Made by a program: the position numbers and the translations under genes. The notes under the pieces are model-generated. The model was not told the DNA's origin, ran no database searches, and worked only from the letters and a program-made list of their open reading frames with translations. Shown here one piece after another: positions 6,520-14,446 of a DNA stretch of 18,608 nt; position 1 is the first letter of the stretch, and every line of letters begins with the position of its first letter. Source of the DNA: Opitutaceae bacterium (lineage in GTDB: Bacteria; Verrucomicrobiota; Verrucomicrobiia; Opitutales; Opitutaceae); the NCBI GenBank assembly GCA_025352845.1, contig JANXSC010000382.1:1-18608 (forward strand), in the 5' to 3' direction.

Positions 6520-7923
6520 TCAAAACTTCGCTTTTTCCTCCTCCAGCGGCGTGACCGGATCGATGAAGAACCAGCAGAGCGCGCCGAGGAAATAAATCGC
6601 CGACGAGATCGCGAAGACGAGCTCCCAGTTTTTCGTGGTGCCGCTCGCGGTGACGACGGTGGTGGCGGTGAGGATGGTGCCGACGGCCCACGGGCCGACC
6701 ATGCCGCCGAAATTGCCCATCATGTTCATGCTGCCGGAGACGGTGCCGGCAAATTTTCCGCCGATGTCCATGCACGCGGACCAACTGCCCGGCATCGTCA
6801 TGTCGTTGCAGAAGCTCGCGCAACCCATCGCCAGCATCGCGAGCAGCGGGTCCTTCACATAGAAAGAAGTCATCAGCAACGACGACGCGCCGACAAAGCC
6901 AATGACTCCAAACGTGCGACGGACCTTCACAACATCCGCGCCGCCCGCGATGATCTTGCTCGAGATCAGGCCGGCGAAGAGCGAGCCGAAGCCGCCGAAA
7001 AACAGCGGCACGCCCGCGAGCACGGCCTTGAGAATCGGCTGAATTAGATCGGCGCGCACGCTGCCCTGCATCTGCCCGGCGAGCCAGCTCAGGAAAGCGT
7101 TCGAGAGAATCGGCCGGCCGCTGGTGTTGAGATAATCGGGGAGCCATGTGACAAAAAAATACCAACCGTAGCTCAGGCAGAAATATTGTCCCCAGAGGAG
7201 CCAGATGCTCGGGCGCTTGACGAGCGTGAGCCAGGGCACGTTGCCATGGCCCTCGGCGTTGGCGGCGTTTTCCTTCAGCAGCTCGAGTTCGGCGGCGTTG
7301 ACGCCCTTGTGGTCGCGGGGGTTGTCCCGGAACCAGAGCCAGAACACGACGGCCCACACGACGCCGAGGCTCGCAAAAATCTGAAACGCCGTGCGCCAGT
7401 TCACGAACGCCATCACGATCACCACGAGCAGCGGTGTAAACGCCCCACCCCAGCGTGCGCCCATCCACATGAGCGACTGCGCGCGGGTGCGCTCGTTTTT
7501 CGGCAGCCACGTGCTGAACGCCTTCGTGAGATTCGGAAAACAACCCGCCTCGCCGGCCCCAAACAGAAAACGCGTGACGAGCATGGAGGCGTAGCTCCAG
7601 GCCCAGCCGGTGGCGGCGGTGAAAAACGACCACCACAGCACCACCCGCACGAGCACCTTGCGCGCGCCAATCTTGTCGCCCAGCCAGCCGGTGGGGATCT
7701 CGAAGAGCGCGTAGGACAGCGCGAATGCGGCGAAGATCGTCCCCATCTGCGCGTCGGTGAAACTCAGATCCTTGGCGACGCTATCCTTCGCCTGCGAGAT
7801 GGCGACGCGGTCGATGTATTGCACCACCGCGAGGACGATGGCGAAGACGACGACGAGGTAACGCGTGCGCGTCGCGCGCGCGGGGAAAGCGCCGGGGTTT
7901 GCGGCGGAGGAGTGAGGGGACAC
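6520..7923 (-). CDS. MFS transporter, anion:cation symporter (sugar-acid) type
   Basis: This membrane protein of about 467 residues has roughly twelve hydrophobic segments. YLVVVFAIVLAVVQYIDRVAIS forms helix 1. The MFS loop motif GWLGDKIGARK (79-89) lies between helices 2 and 3, and a FGAGEAGCFPN stretch in helix 4 is typical of the ACS family, which takes up hexuronates, galactonate, glucarate and related organic anions. The substrate is inferred from family only. No ATG lies near the N-terminus; the GTG at 7923, giving (M)SPHSSAANPG, is chosen because it precedes helix 1 by about 20 residues. The gene follows the hydroxy-acid reductase at 8102 on the same strand after a 178-base gap holding two repeats, so co-transcription is possible but uncertain. 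Confidence 0.9.
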   Translation of the reverse strand: MSPHSSAANPGAFPARATRTRYLVVVFAIVLAVVQYIDRVAISQAKDSVAKDLSFTDAQMGTIFAAFALSYALFEIPTGWLGDKIGARKVLVRVVLWWSFFTAATGWAWSYASMLVTRFLFGAGEAGCFPNLTKAFSTWLPKNERTRAQSLMWMGARWGGAFTPLLVVIVMAFVNWRTAFQIFASLGVVWAVVFWLWFRDNPRDHKGVNAAELELLKENAANAEGHGNVPWLTLVKRPSIWLLWGQYFCLSYGWYFFVTWLPDYLNTSGRPILSNAFLSWLAGQMQGSVRADLIQPILKAVLAGVPLFFGGFGSLFAGLISSKIIAGGADVVKVRRTFGVIGFVGASSLLMTSFYVKDPLLAMLAMGCASFCNDMTMPGSWSACMDIGGKFAGTVSGSMNMMGNFGGMVGPWAVGTILTATTVVTASGTTKNWELVFAISSAIYFLGALCWFFIDPVTPLEEEKAKF

Positions 7924-7985
7924 GCTGCGTGGGTGCCTGCGGGCGCGCGGCGTGTCAACGCGGCAGGCGACGGAGCGACGGGCAA

Positions 7986-8007
7986 GGGCGCATCTCAGTT
8001 TCTTACA
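7986..8007 (-). repeat. Dispersed 22-bp upstream element, copy A
   Basis: Read on the minus strand, it is TGTAAGAAACTGAGATGCGC followed by CC. It matches 16909-16930 at 20 of 22 bases in the same orientation. In both places exactly 62 bases separate it from the start codon of the downstream minus-strand gene, here the MFS transporter. It could be a shared promoter or leader element, or the edge of a repeat. Confidence 0.6.
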
Positions 8008-8017
8008 CGCCGGGAAA

Positions 8018-8065
8018 CGGCGACAGGAGTGTCGCCGATTCGGATCGGCGGCACTCCTGCCGGCG
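8018..8065. repeat. Hairpin inverted repeat upstream of the MFS gene
   Basis: Arms 8018-8039 and 8044-8065 (CGGCGACAGGAGTGTCGCCG and its inverted partner with CACTCCTGCCGGCG) match at 19 of 22 positions around a 4-base loop. Each arm also folds, GGCGACA against TGTCGCC. It sits between the hydroxy-acid reductase stop and the MFS start and could attenuate read-through. Confidence 0.75.
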
Positions 8066-8101
8066 ACTGGGGCCACAGCTACTACCGGCCGGGCCCCACC
8101 C

Positions 8102-8977
8102 TCAGCGATCTGCGCGCGCGGCTTCGACCACCGCCGCCATGTCTTTCTCGCCGTGGCCGGCAGCCACGGCGGCGCGGAAGCGCGCGAGCGCCGTCGCGGC
8201 GGTCGTGAGCGTCTGCCCTGATTTCGCGGCCTCGCCGACGGCGTAGCCAAGATCCTTGGCCATCAGTTTCAGGAAAAAATTCGGCGTGAAATCCGCCGCG
8301 CCCATTCGCGCCGCGACGGTCTTGGTGACGGGACTGCCAACCGCGCTCTCGCTGAGAAACGCCAGCGCCTGTGCGCGGTCGAGTCCGGTGCGCTCCATCC
8401 ACGCGAATGCCTCGGCCATCGCGGCCACGTGCACGCCGGCCATGAAATTGTTGATGAGCTTCAGCAGCGCGCCGCTGCCGGTCGGCCCGAGGTGCGTGAC
8501 GCTGCGGCCCATCGCATTCAGGGCCGGGCGGATTTTTTCCAGCGCCGCGCCGCTGCCGCCGACGAGGAAATTCAGCTCGCCCGCCGCCGCCTGGTTTTTC
8601 GAGCCCGTGACCGGCGCATCGACAAATTCCACGCCGCGCACCGCGGCGGCTTCCGCGAGTTCCTGCACCCAGCCGACGGTGAGTGTGCTGCAATCAACCA
8701 CGAGCGCCCCGCGAGGCGCGCCCACGAGCGCACCATCGGCGCCGAGCCACATCGCTCGCGAAGCCGCGTCGTCCGCGACCATGCAGAACACGATGTCGGC
8801 CGCCACCGCGGCCTCGCGTGCCGTCGCCGCGACCCGCGCACCCGCTGCGGCGAGCGCCTCGGACTTCGCGCGATTGCGGTTATAGACCGTGACGGCAAAG
8901 CCCGCGCCGAGGAGCCGGCGCGCCATGCCGCCGCCCATGATGCCGAGACCGAGGAAGGCGATGCGGGGTGGGTTCAT
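8102..8977 (-). CDS. NAD(P)-dependent 3-hydroxyisobutyrate dehydrogenase-family reductase
   Basis: This 291-residue beta-hydroxyacid dehydrogenase contains the cofactor loop GLGIMGGGMA (10-19), substrate-binding DAPVTGS (120-126), and the catalytic lysine K173 in GSGALLKLINN with N176/N177. KDLGYA follows in the C-terminal helical domain. The basic NRNR after strand 2 suggests NADP use. Relatives include tartronate semialdehyde reductase, 3-hydroxyisobutyrate dehydrogenase and GLYR-type succinic semialdehyde reductases, and these cannot be separated from sequence alone. The neighbouring sugar-acid-type MFS carrier favours a role in sugar-acid catabolism. The start is the ATG giving MNPPRIAFLG; a longer ATG frame to 9046 would be built from repeat sequence and was rejected. 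Confidence 0.9.
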   Translation of the reverse strand: MNPPRIAFLGLGIMGGGMARRLLGAGFAVTVYNRNRAKSEALAAAGARVAATAREAAVAADIVFCMVADDAASRAMWLGADGALVGAPRGALVVDCSTLTVGWVQELAEAAAVRGVEFVDAPVTGSKNQAAAGELNFLVGGSGAALEKIRPALNAMGRSVTHLGPTGSGALLKLINNFMAGVHVAAMAEAFAWMERTGLDRAQALAFLSESAVGSPVTKTVAARMGAADFTPNFFLKLMAKDLGYAVGEAAKSGQTLTTAATALARFRAAVAAGHGEKDMAAVVEAARADR

Positions 8978-8980
8978 GGT

Positions 8981-9006
8981 TGTAGGGCGCGTGTCTTGCA
9001 CGCGCC
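8981..9006. repeat. Single-arm TGTAGGGC hairpin repeat
   Basis: TGTAGGGCGCGTG at the left, loop TCTTG, then CACGCGCC: an 8-bp perfect stem (8986-8993 with 8999-9006) carrying the same TGTAGGGC start as the twin elements. It begins 3 bases before the reductase start codon, so its transcript would place a hairpin at the ribosome landing site. Confidence 0.65.
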
Positions 9007-9035
9007 GGGGCTGAGGGCTACCCCAAAACGCGGCC

Positions 9036-9065
9036 AAAAAAAACACCGCCGGAAAAATCCGGCGG
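9036..9065 (-). terminator. Intrinsic terminator of the cytochrome b562-like gene
   Basis: On the minus strand the 7-bp stem CCGCCGG/CCGGCGG with a 6-base loop is followed two bases later by eight T residues. It lies 34 bases past the TAA of the gene at 9100 and separates it from the downstream reductase gene. Confidence 0.88.
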
Positions 9066-9099
9066 CGTCGAATGGGACGAAGCGATAAGGCGGGAGGCC

Positions 9100-9543
9100 T
9101 TACTTCTTCTTTTTGTCGTCCGGCTTCTTGAACTGCTTGTGACCGGCCTTCTGGGCGTCGCCCATGGCGGTGAGCAGCTTGCCGGCCTCGTCGTTGTTGC
9201 CGGCCTTCAACGCGGCCTCGACCTTGCTGACGAGTTCGATGAACTTATTCATGTCGGCCTGGTAATCGGCCACGAATTTCGCCTGCTCGGCGGCGGGCTT
9301 GTCGGCTTTCCAAGCCGGCTCGAGCTTCAACGCGGCCTGGGCGTTTTCCTTGATCGTCGCCAGCTTGGCGAGCGAATCGGCGTTCTTGGCGGCGTCGGTG
9401 ATTTGGCGGCGAAGCGCTCGGAAGGCGCTGCTCATCTTGTCCATTTTTCCACCGAGTTCGGTCTCGGGTTCGTCGGCGGCGTTGATGGCGGGCACGGTGG
9501 CCAGCGCACAGGCGAGGGTGGCAAGGATCAGTCGGATTTTCAT
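9100..9543 (-). CDS. Exported cytochrome b562-like four-helix protein
   Basis: This 147-residue protein has an N-terminal Sec signal (MKIRLILATLACALATVPAINA, cleavage near residue 22) and then a fully helical, charged region. Its spacing resembles periplasmic cytochrome b562: a Met near the start of helix 1 (M34 or M37) and a His near the end of helix 4 (H135 in AGHKQFKK), the positions of the axial haem ligands in E. coli b562. There is no CxxCH, so any haem would be non-covalent. A Lys-rich tail (KKPDDKKKK) ends the protein. Relatives without haem exist, so electron transfer is a guess. The start is the ATG before the signal peptide. A strong terminator follows; the divergent gene begins at 9758 across a 214-base gap in which I recognise no further gene. 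Confidence 0.75.
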   Translation of the reverse strand: MKIRLILATLACALATVPAINAADEPETELGGKMDKMSSAFRALRRQITDAAKNADSLAKLATIKENAQAALKLEPAWKADKPAAEQAKFVADYQADMNKFIELVSKVEAALKAGNNDEAGKLLTAMGDAQKAGHKQFKKPDDKKKK

Positions 9544-9757
9544 GTATGGTATGGGTGAGGGTGGAGGGGAAACCCGGACAGCAAACGCAACGTGAGCCCC
9601 GGAGGGCAATCGCATTTTAGCTAACTGACCGGGTTGGACCGCGCTAGGACGGCTGGGCGGGGAAATCTATTCAAAGAAAATGGCGTTCGAGCCTTTCCGG
9701 GCCGCCTTCCGGGTTGCCGTGGCCCACCGCCGACGCTCAACTCCCGACCCTTTCCCC

Positions 9758-10657
9758 ATGCTCTCCACCCCGCTTACCCGCCGCGATTTCCTCACCGCCA
9801 CCAGTGCCGGCGGCGCTACCGCCCTGCTGCCGCGCGCCCTCGGCGCCGCCGATAAATCCCCACCCGCACGCTGGCCCATTGGCTGTCTCAACCGTCCCTG
9901 GACCAAGTGGACCTACGACGAGACCCTTGATGCGATCAAGGCCGCCGGCTACCGCTCCACCGGACTGCTCACGCCGACCAAGGTCGATGTTTTCACCTCC
10001 TCCAACGCCACGCCCGAATACCTCGCCGCGCTCAAGCAGAAGATCGCGGCGCGCGGCCTCACGGTGAACATGACTGCGCTGCGCGTGAAAAACGGCGTGC
10101 CGCTCGCCGACGCCATCGCGGACACGCGCAAACAATTGGAAAACGCCCATACTGTCGGGGCCGAGTTCGCGCTCACCTTCGGCGTCGATCGGCCGGAGCA
10201 TTACGAGCAGTATTTCAAAGTCATGGCCGACGCGGCGGCGTTTGCGCAGGAGCGGAAAATCAAGCTCGTCCTCAAGCCCCACGGCGGCGGCAGCGGCGCC
10301 TCCGACGAAATCGTCAGGGCCCTGAAAGCCGTCGGTCATCCCAATTTCAAAATCTGGTATGATGCCGGCAACATCATCTACTACACCGGCAAGGATCCCG
10401 TGGCCGAGCTCGCGCCCATCGCGGAGCACGTCACCGGTTTCTGCGCCAAGGACTGCGCAGCGCAAAAAGGCGACGTGATGATTCAGTTCGGCGCGGGCAA
10501 GGTGGATTTCGTCGGCGTGTTCAAGAAACTGAAATCCGCCGGCTTCAACGGCCCGATCATGGTCGAGTGTTGCAAGATTGGCGCGACCCCGCAGGAGACG
10601 ATGGAAAACGCCCGCGCGAACCGCGTGTTTCTCGAAAAAGCGCTGGCCGCCGTCTAA
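9758..10657 (+). CDS. Tat-exported sugar phosphate isomerase/epimerase-like TIM barrel
   Basis: The 299-residue product begins with a twin-arginine leader, LTRRDFLTATSAGGATALLPRALGA, with cleavage near residue 30. It continues as a xylose-isomerase-like TIM barrel of the AP endonuclease 2 superfamily. Probable active-site pieces are KPHGGG (173-178, H175), YDAGN (201-205, D202), KD at 231-232 and E270 in IMVECC. These are usual metal or acid-base positions at strand ends, although the common first-Glu ligand appears replaced by Lys in LKPHG. Exported members of this family occur with Gfo/Idh/MocA and DUF1080 proteins in glycoside breakdown, so the name 'sugar phosphate' need not describe the substrate. 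The internal ATG at 9758 is chosen because it places the Tat motif at the N-terminus. The next gene starts 2 bases after the stop. Confidence 0.88.
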   Translation: MLSTPLTRRDFLTATSAGGATALLPRALGAADKSPPARWPIGCLNRPWTKWTYDETLDAIKAAGYRSTGLLTPTKVDVFTSSNATPEYLAALKQKIAARGLTVNMTALRVKNGVPLADAIADTRKQLENAHTVGAEFALTFGVDRPEHYEQYFKVMADAAAFAQERKIKLVLKPHGGGSGASDEIVRALKAVGHPNFKIWYDAGNIIYYTGKDPVAELAPIAEHVTGFCAKDCAAQKGDVMIQFGAGKVDFVGVFKKLKSAGFNGPIMVECCKIGATPQETMENARANRVFLEKALAAV

Positions 10658-10659
10658 AC

Positions 10660-13020
10660 ATGCGTTCGCTTCCCCTCCGATTCCGCACGCTCGCGGCGGC
10701 GTCCGTGGCACTGCTGCTCGGCGCAGTCGTTGCGTTTGCCGCCGAGCCTTTTCTGCCGGCGAAACTCGCGGCCATCGACGCCGCCGTCGCCGACGCGATT
10801 GCGGCCAAGAAAATTCCCGGCGGCGTCCTGTGGTTCGAGCGCGACGGCGAAATCTACCGCAAGGCCTACGGCCACCGCACGCTCGTGCCCGCGCCCGACC
10901 CGACCACCGAAGACACGATCTACGACGCCGCGTCGCTCACCAAGGTCATCGCGACCACGACCGCCGTCATGCGGCTCGTCGAGCGCGGCAAGCTCGACCT
11001 CGACGCGCCGGTCGCGCGCTACCTCCCGGCGTTTGCGCAGCACGGCAAGGGCATCGTCACGCTGCGCCACCTGATGACGCACATGTCCGGCCTGCGCCCC
11101 GGCATCCCGACCGCGCCCGCGTGGACCGCCTACGCTGGCGCGATCAACCGTGCGTGTGCGGAGGAGCTGCGCAGCGTGCCGGGCAGCGGCTTCGTTTACA
11201 GCGACATCAACTACATCGTGCTCGGCGAACTCGTGCGTCTCGCCAGCGGTCGCACCCTCGATGTTTACACGCGCGAGGAGATTTTCACGCCGCTCGGCAT
11301 GAGCGATGCCGGCTATCTCCCACCGAAGGAAAAACTCCCGCGTATCGCGCCCACCGAACTCGTCGATGGCAAAATGATCCACGGCGTCGTGCACGATCCT
11401 ACGGCGTGCAAGATGGGCGGCGTCGCCGGCCACGCCGGGCTCTTCCTCACGACCGCCGACCTCGCGCGGTTCTGCCGGATGATTCTCAACGGCGGCGAAC
11501 TCGACGGCGTGCGCATCCTGAGCGCCGCGAGCATCGCCGAAATGACGCGCGTGCAAAACGACGGCTCCAGCCGCCGCGGTCTCGGTTGGGATATCGACAC
11601 GAGCTACTCCGGTCCGCGCGGCCTTTGGTTTCCCGCCGGCACGACGTTTGGCCACACCGGCTGGACTGGCACGAGCGTCTGGATCGATCCGGCGGCGAAG
11701 GCATTCATCATTTTCTTCAGCAACCGCGTCCACCCCGACGGCAAGGGCGACGCCACGCCCGTCCGCCGCGAGATCGCCACGCTCGCCGCCGAGGCGATCG
11801 GCCGCGATGTCGGCGCGGTGCGCAACGGCATCGATGTGCTCGTGCGCGAGGATTTCACGCGCCTCCGCGGCCTGCGCCTCGGCCTCATCACCAACCAGAG
11901 TGGCCGTGACCGGCAGGGCCGCCTTACGATCGATTTGTTGCACGAGGCGAAGGACGTGAAGCTCGTCGCGCTCTTTAGCCCGGAGCACGGCATCCGCGGC
12001 GTGGCCGACGAAAAGGTGGGCGACACCATCGACGAGAAAACCAAGCTCCCCGTTTACAGCCTCTACGGCGAAACGCCGAAGCGCACCGCCGGCATGTCCG
12101 CCGCCGACTACGACATGGCTGTGATCCGCGCGCGCGCGCCAAAGCCCGAGCAGCTCCGCGATCTCGATGCGCTCGTCTTCGATATTCAGGACATCGGTGC
12201 GCGTTTCTACACTTATTCCGCGACGCTCGGTGCCGCGCTCGAAGCCGCTGCGGTCGCGAAGAAAAAAATCTTCGTCCTCGATCGCGTGAACCCCATCGGT
12301 GGCGCGCGCTTCGAAGGTCCGGTGCAGACGCGCGCCCCGAGCTTCATCGGCTTTCACCCGATCCCGGTGCGGCACGGCATGACACTCGGCGAACTCGCGC
12401 GGCTCTTTAACGCCGAGCGGAAATTCGGCGCCGACCTCGTCGTCGTCCCCTGCGAAAACTGGACGCGCACCACCTGGTTCGACACCACCGGCCTGCCTTG
12501 GGTGAACCCTTCGCCGTCGATGAAAAGCCTCACCGCCGCGACACTCTACCCCGGCCTCTGCCTGCTCGAAAGCACCTCGATCTCGATGGGGCGCGGCACC
12601 GCGAAGCCGTTTGAGCAAGTTGGCGCGCCGTTTGTCGATGGTGCGAAACTCGCCGCGGAAATGAACCGCGCCGGGATCCCTGGCGTGCGTTTCGAAGCCG
12701 TGACGTTCGTGCCGCAGGTCGCGTTTTATCCCGGCCCGGCCGCGTCGCTGAAATACAAAGACCAACTCTGCGGCGGCGTCCGCGCCATCCTCACGGATCG
12801 CGACGCCTGCCCGGTCATCGACATCGGGCTCGAACTCGCCCTCGCCGTGCGCCGGCTCTATCCCGACAAATTCAAGGTGGACGACATGGCCCGCCTCCTG
12901 GGCGACGACGAAACGATTTCCGCGCTCAAGTCCGACGAGTCCCGCGCCGCCATCAAAGCCCGCTGGGAAAAATCTTTGTCCCTCTTCGAGGAGCGCCGCC
13001 GCGGTGCGCTGCTGTATTGA
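10660..13020 (+). CDS. Exported fusion: AmiE-like serine amidase + NamZ (DUF1343) muramidase
   Basis: This 786-residue protein has a signal peptide (about 1-27) and two catalytic domains. Residues ~30-385 are a beta-lactamase-fold serine hydrolase with S92-L-T-K95, Y180-S-D and H332-T-G in GHTGWTGT, the pattern of AmiE-type enzymes. Residues ~390-786 are DUF1343/NamZ (exo-beta-N-acetylmuramidase, GH171), with TNQSG (411-415), SPEHG (440-444), FDIQDIGARFYTY (507-519) and DRVNPIGG (541-548). In Bacillus subtilis amiE and namZ are separate genes of one MurNAc-salvage cluster: NamZ releases terminal MurNAc and AmiE removes peptide from it. The fusion should do both on cell-wall fragments outside the cytoplasm. 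No nagZ or murQ is present here. It starts 2 bases after the TIM-barrel stop, so it is probably co-translated. Confidence 0.92.
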   Translation: MRSLPLRFRTLAAASVALLLGAVVAFAAEPFLPAKLAAIDAAVADAIAAKKIPGGVLWFERDGEIYRKAYGHRTLVPAPDPTTEDTIYDAASLTKVIATTTAVMRLVERGKLDLDAPVARYLPAFAQHGKGIVTLRHLMTHMSGLRPGIPTAPAWTAYAGAINRACAEELRSVPGSGFVYSDINYIVLGELVRLASGRTLDVYTREEIFTPLGMSDAGYLPPKEKLPRIAPTELVDGKMIHGVVHDPTACKMGGVAGHAGLFLTTADLARFCRMILNGGELDGVRILSAASIAEMTRVQNDGSSRRGLGWDIDTSYSGPRGLWFPAGTTFGHTGWTGTSVWIDPAAKAFIIFFSNRVHPDGKGDATPVRREIATLAAEAIGRDVGAVRNGIDVLVREDFTRLRGLRLGLITNQSGRDRQGRLTIDLLHEAKDVKLVALFSPEHGIRGVADEKVGDTIDEKTKLPVYSLYGETPKRTAGMSAADYDMAVIRARAPKPEQLRDLDALVFDIQDIGARFYTYSATLGAALEAAAVAKKKIFVLDRVNPIGGARFEGPVQTRAPSFIGFHPIPVRHGMTLGELARLFNAERKFGADLVVVPCENWTRTTWFDTTGLPWVNPSPSMKSLTAATLYPGLCLLESTSISMGRGTAKPFEQVGAPFVDGAKLAAEMNRAGIPGVRFEAVTFVPQVAFYPGPAASLKYKDQLCGGVRAILTDRDACPVIDIGLELALAVRRLYPDKFKVDDMARLLGDDETISALKSDESRAAIKARWEKSLSLFEERRRGALLY

Positions 13021-13045
13021 GGCGCTTCGAGTTGCGCCGAGATTT

Positions 13046-13101
13046 TGTAGGGCCGCCGCTCGTCGGCGCGCCGCGGCACGGCCGCAAGGGCCGGCCCTAC
13101 A
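13046..13101. repeat. Twin-hairpin inverted repeat (TGTAGGGC-type), copy 4
   Basis: Arms TGTAGGGCCGCCGCTCG... (13046-13067) and GCCGCAAGGGCCGGCCCTAC... (13081-13101) are inverted but degenerate copies; the outer 10-12 bases pair perfectly. It lies between the convergent AmiE-NamZ and oxidoreductase genes, and the TAG stop of the latter (13097-13099) is part of its right end. Confidence 0.75.
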
Positions 13102-14446
13102 CCCCGATCTTCGCCCACTTCGCGCGGGCCGGCTTTGCTTTCAGCAACGCGCGCGCTTCGCTGTCGTTGCCGACGGGCTCTTCTTTCATTGGATCCCATT
13201 TCAGCGGGCGGCCGAGCGCGACGGCGGTGAGGCCGAGATGCGCGAGACACGTCACACGGTGGCCGACCTCGGCGTCGCAGAGCGTGTTGCCGCGCGAGTG
13301 CACGGCGTCGAGGAAGTCGCGTTTTTCGCTCGGCTTCAGCGGCAGCACGAGATCGCCGGGACCGGGTTTCCATTTCAGCAGATCGGGATGGCTCGCCTCG
13401 GAACGGCCGGTGAACGGCACTTGAATCCAGCCCTCGGTGCCCTCGAAGCGCACGTAGGGCGAATCGGTTTTGCACGTGAGCACGAGGCCGCTGGCATAGG
13501 TGAAATCGATCGAGAAATCCAAAATTACGTCCCAGAGATTTCCCGCCGGCGGATAGGTGCCGGTGCCGGCAATCGTGACAGGCCCCGTGCGTTCGAGGTC
13601 GGCGCCCCAGAGCGCGATGTCGTTCAGGTGCGCGCCCCAATTCGCGATCATGCCGTCGGCATACTCGCGAATCGTGATCCAGCCGGGGCGGGCGGTCGTG
13701 TGGTGGCGCGGGTGGACGCGTTTCTCCGTGTAGGGCGCCTCGGGCGCGGGGCCGAGCCACATGTCGTAGTCGAGCTCGGGCGGCACCGGCATCGGCGCGG
13801 GCATCGCGAGCGCGGTGTCCTTCGGCGTCGCGGTGATGACGCGCGTGAGTTGGCCGATGCGGCCGTTGCGGACGAGCTGCGCCGCGTGATGGAAACGGCC
13901 GAGCGAACGGAATTCGCTGTCGGTGCGGAAAACGCGTTTCTCCTTCGCCGCAAGATCGGCGAGGCGGCGGCCCTCGGCGACATTGCGCGTGAGCGGTTTT
14001 TCGCAGCACACATCCTTGCCCGCGCGCACCGCCGCCAGCGCCATCGGCACGTGCCAGTGGTCGGGCGTGGAAATCATGACGGCGTCGATATCGCGCCGCG
14101 CCAGCAACTCGCGGAAATCGCGGATCGCGGCGCAGCCCCGGTAAGTGCCGCCCGGCGCGCGCTCGGCGTAGAAGGCATCCACCTTTTCCCTCGCGAAATT
14201 CATCCGCCAAGCGTCGGCATCGCACACGGCGACGACCTGCACATCGTCCTCGTTGAGCAGCGCGGGGAGGTTGGCATTGAGGCACTGGCGGCCGGTGCCG
14301 ATGAACCCCATCGTGATCCGGTTGCCGGGTTTGACGACAGTGTCCGCCCCCAACGCGCGGCGCGAAAAAATGAGCGGCGCGGCGAGCGCTGTGCCGGCGA
14401 GGCCGGCAGAGGTCTTGAGAAAGGAGCGGCGGGTAAGCGAGTTCAT
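13097..14446 (-). CDS. Tat-exported Gfo/Idh/MocA-family oxidoreductase
   Basis: The 449-residue protein starts with a classical twin-arginine signal (LTRRSFLKTSAGLAGTALAA, cleavage near residue 34 at ALGA). It then has a Rossmann domain with GFIGTGRQ (47-54), STPDHWH (126-132) and EKPLTRN (149-155), followed by the alpha/beta substrate domain. Tat export fits proteins that fold with tightly bound nicotinamide in the cytoplasm before translocation. Exported members are thought to oxidise glycosides or sugars at C3, or act as glycoside hydrolases with a redox step. The substrate is unknown. The start is the ATG that puts the RR motif at residues 6-7; a longer frame to 14692 lacks protein-like sequence. 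The stop codon lies in a palindromic repeat shared with the convergent gene end. Confidence 0.92.
   Translation of the reverse strand: MNSLTRRSFLKTSAGLAGTALAAPLIFSRRALGADTVVKPGNRITMGFIGTGRQCLNANLPALLNEDDVQVVAVCDADAWRMNFAREKVDAFYAERAPGGTYRGCAAIRDFRELLARRDIDAVMISTPDHWHVPMALAAVRAGKDVCCEKPLTRNVAEGRRLADLAAKEKRVFRTDSEFRSLGRFHHAAQLVRNGRIGQLTRVITATPKDTALAMPAPMPVPPELDYDMWLGPAPEAPYTEKRVHPRHHTTARPGWITIREYADGMIANWGAHLNDIALWGADLERTGPVTIAGTGTYPPAGNLWDVILDFSIDFTYASGLVLTCKTDSPYVRFEGTEGWIQVPFTGRSEASHPDLLKWKPGPGDLVLPLKPSEKRDFLDAVHSRGNTLCDAEVGHRVTCLAHLGLTAVALGRPLKWDPMKEEPVGNDSEARALLKAKPARAKWAKIGV

Noticed and set aside
7953..7958. TTGACA on the minus strand upstream of the MFS gene as a -35 box
   Set aside because: No -10-like hexamer lies 16-18 bases downstream in this very GC-rich stretch, so a promoter call is not supported.
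9544..9757. Small gene in the 214-base divergent gap
   Set aside because: A frame from 9680 joins the TIM-barrel gene, but its first 26 residues are Arg/Pro-rich and would bury the Tat motif; no other coding-like frame is seen.
10654..12765. 703-residue minus-strand frame opposite the AmiE-NamZ fusion
   Set aside because: The plus strand has two complete catalytic domains; the minus frame shows no recognisable family.
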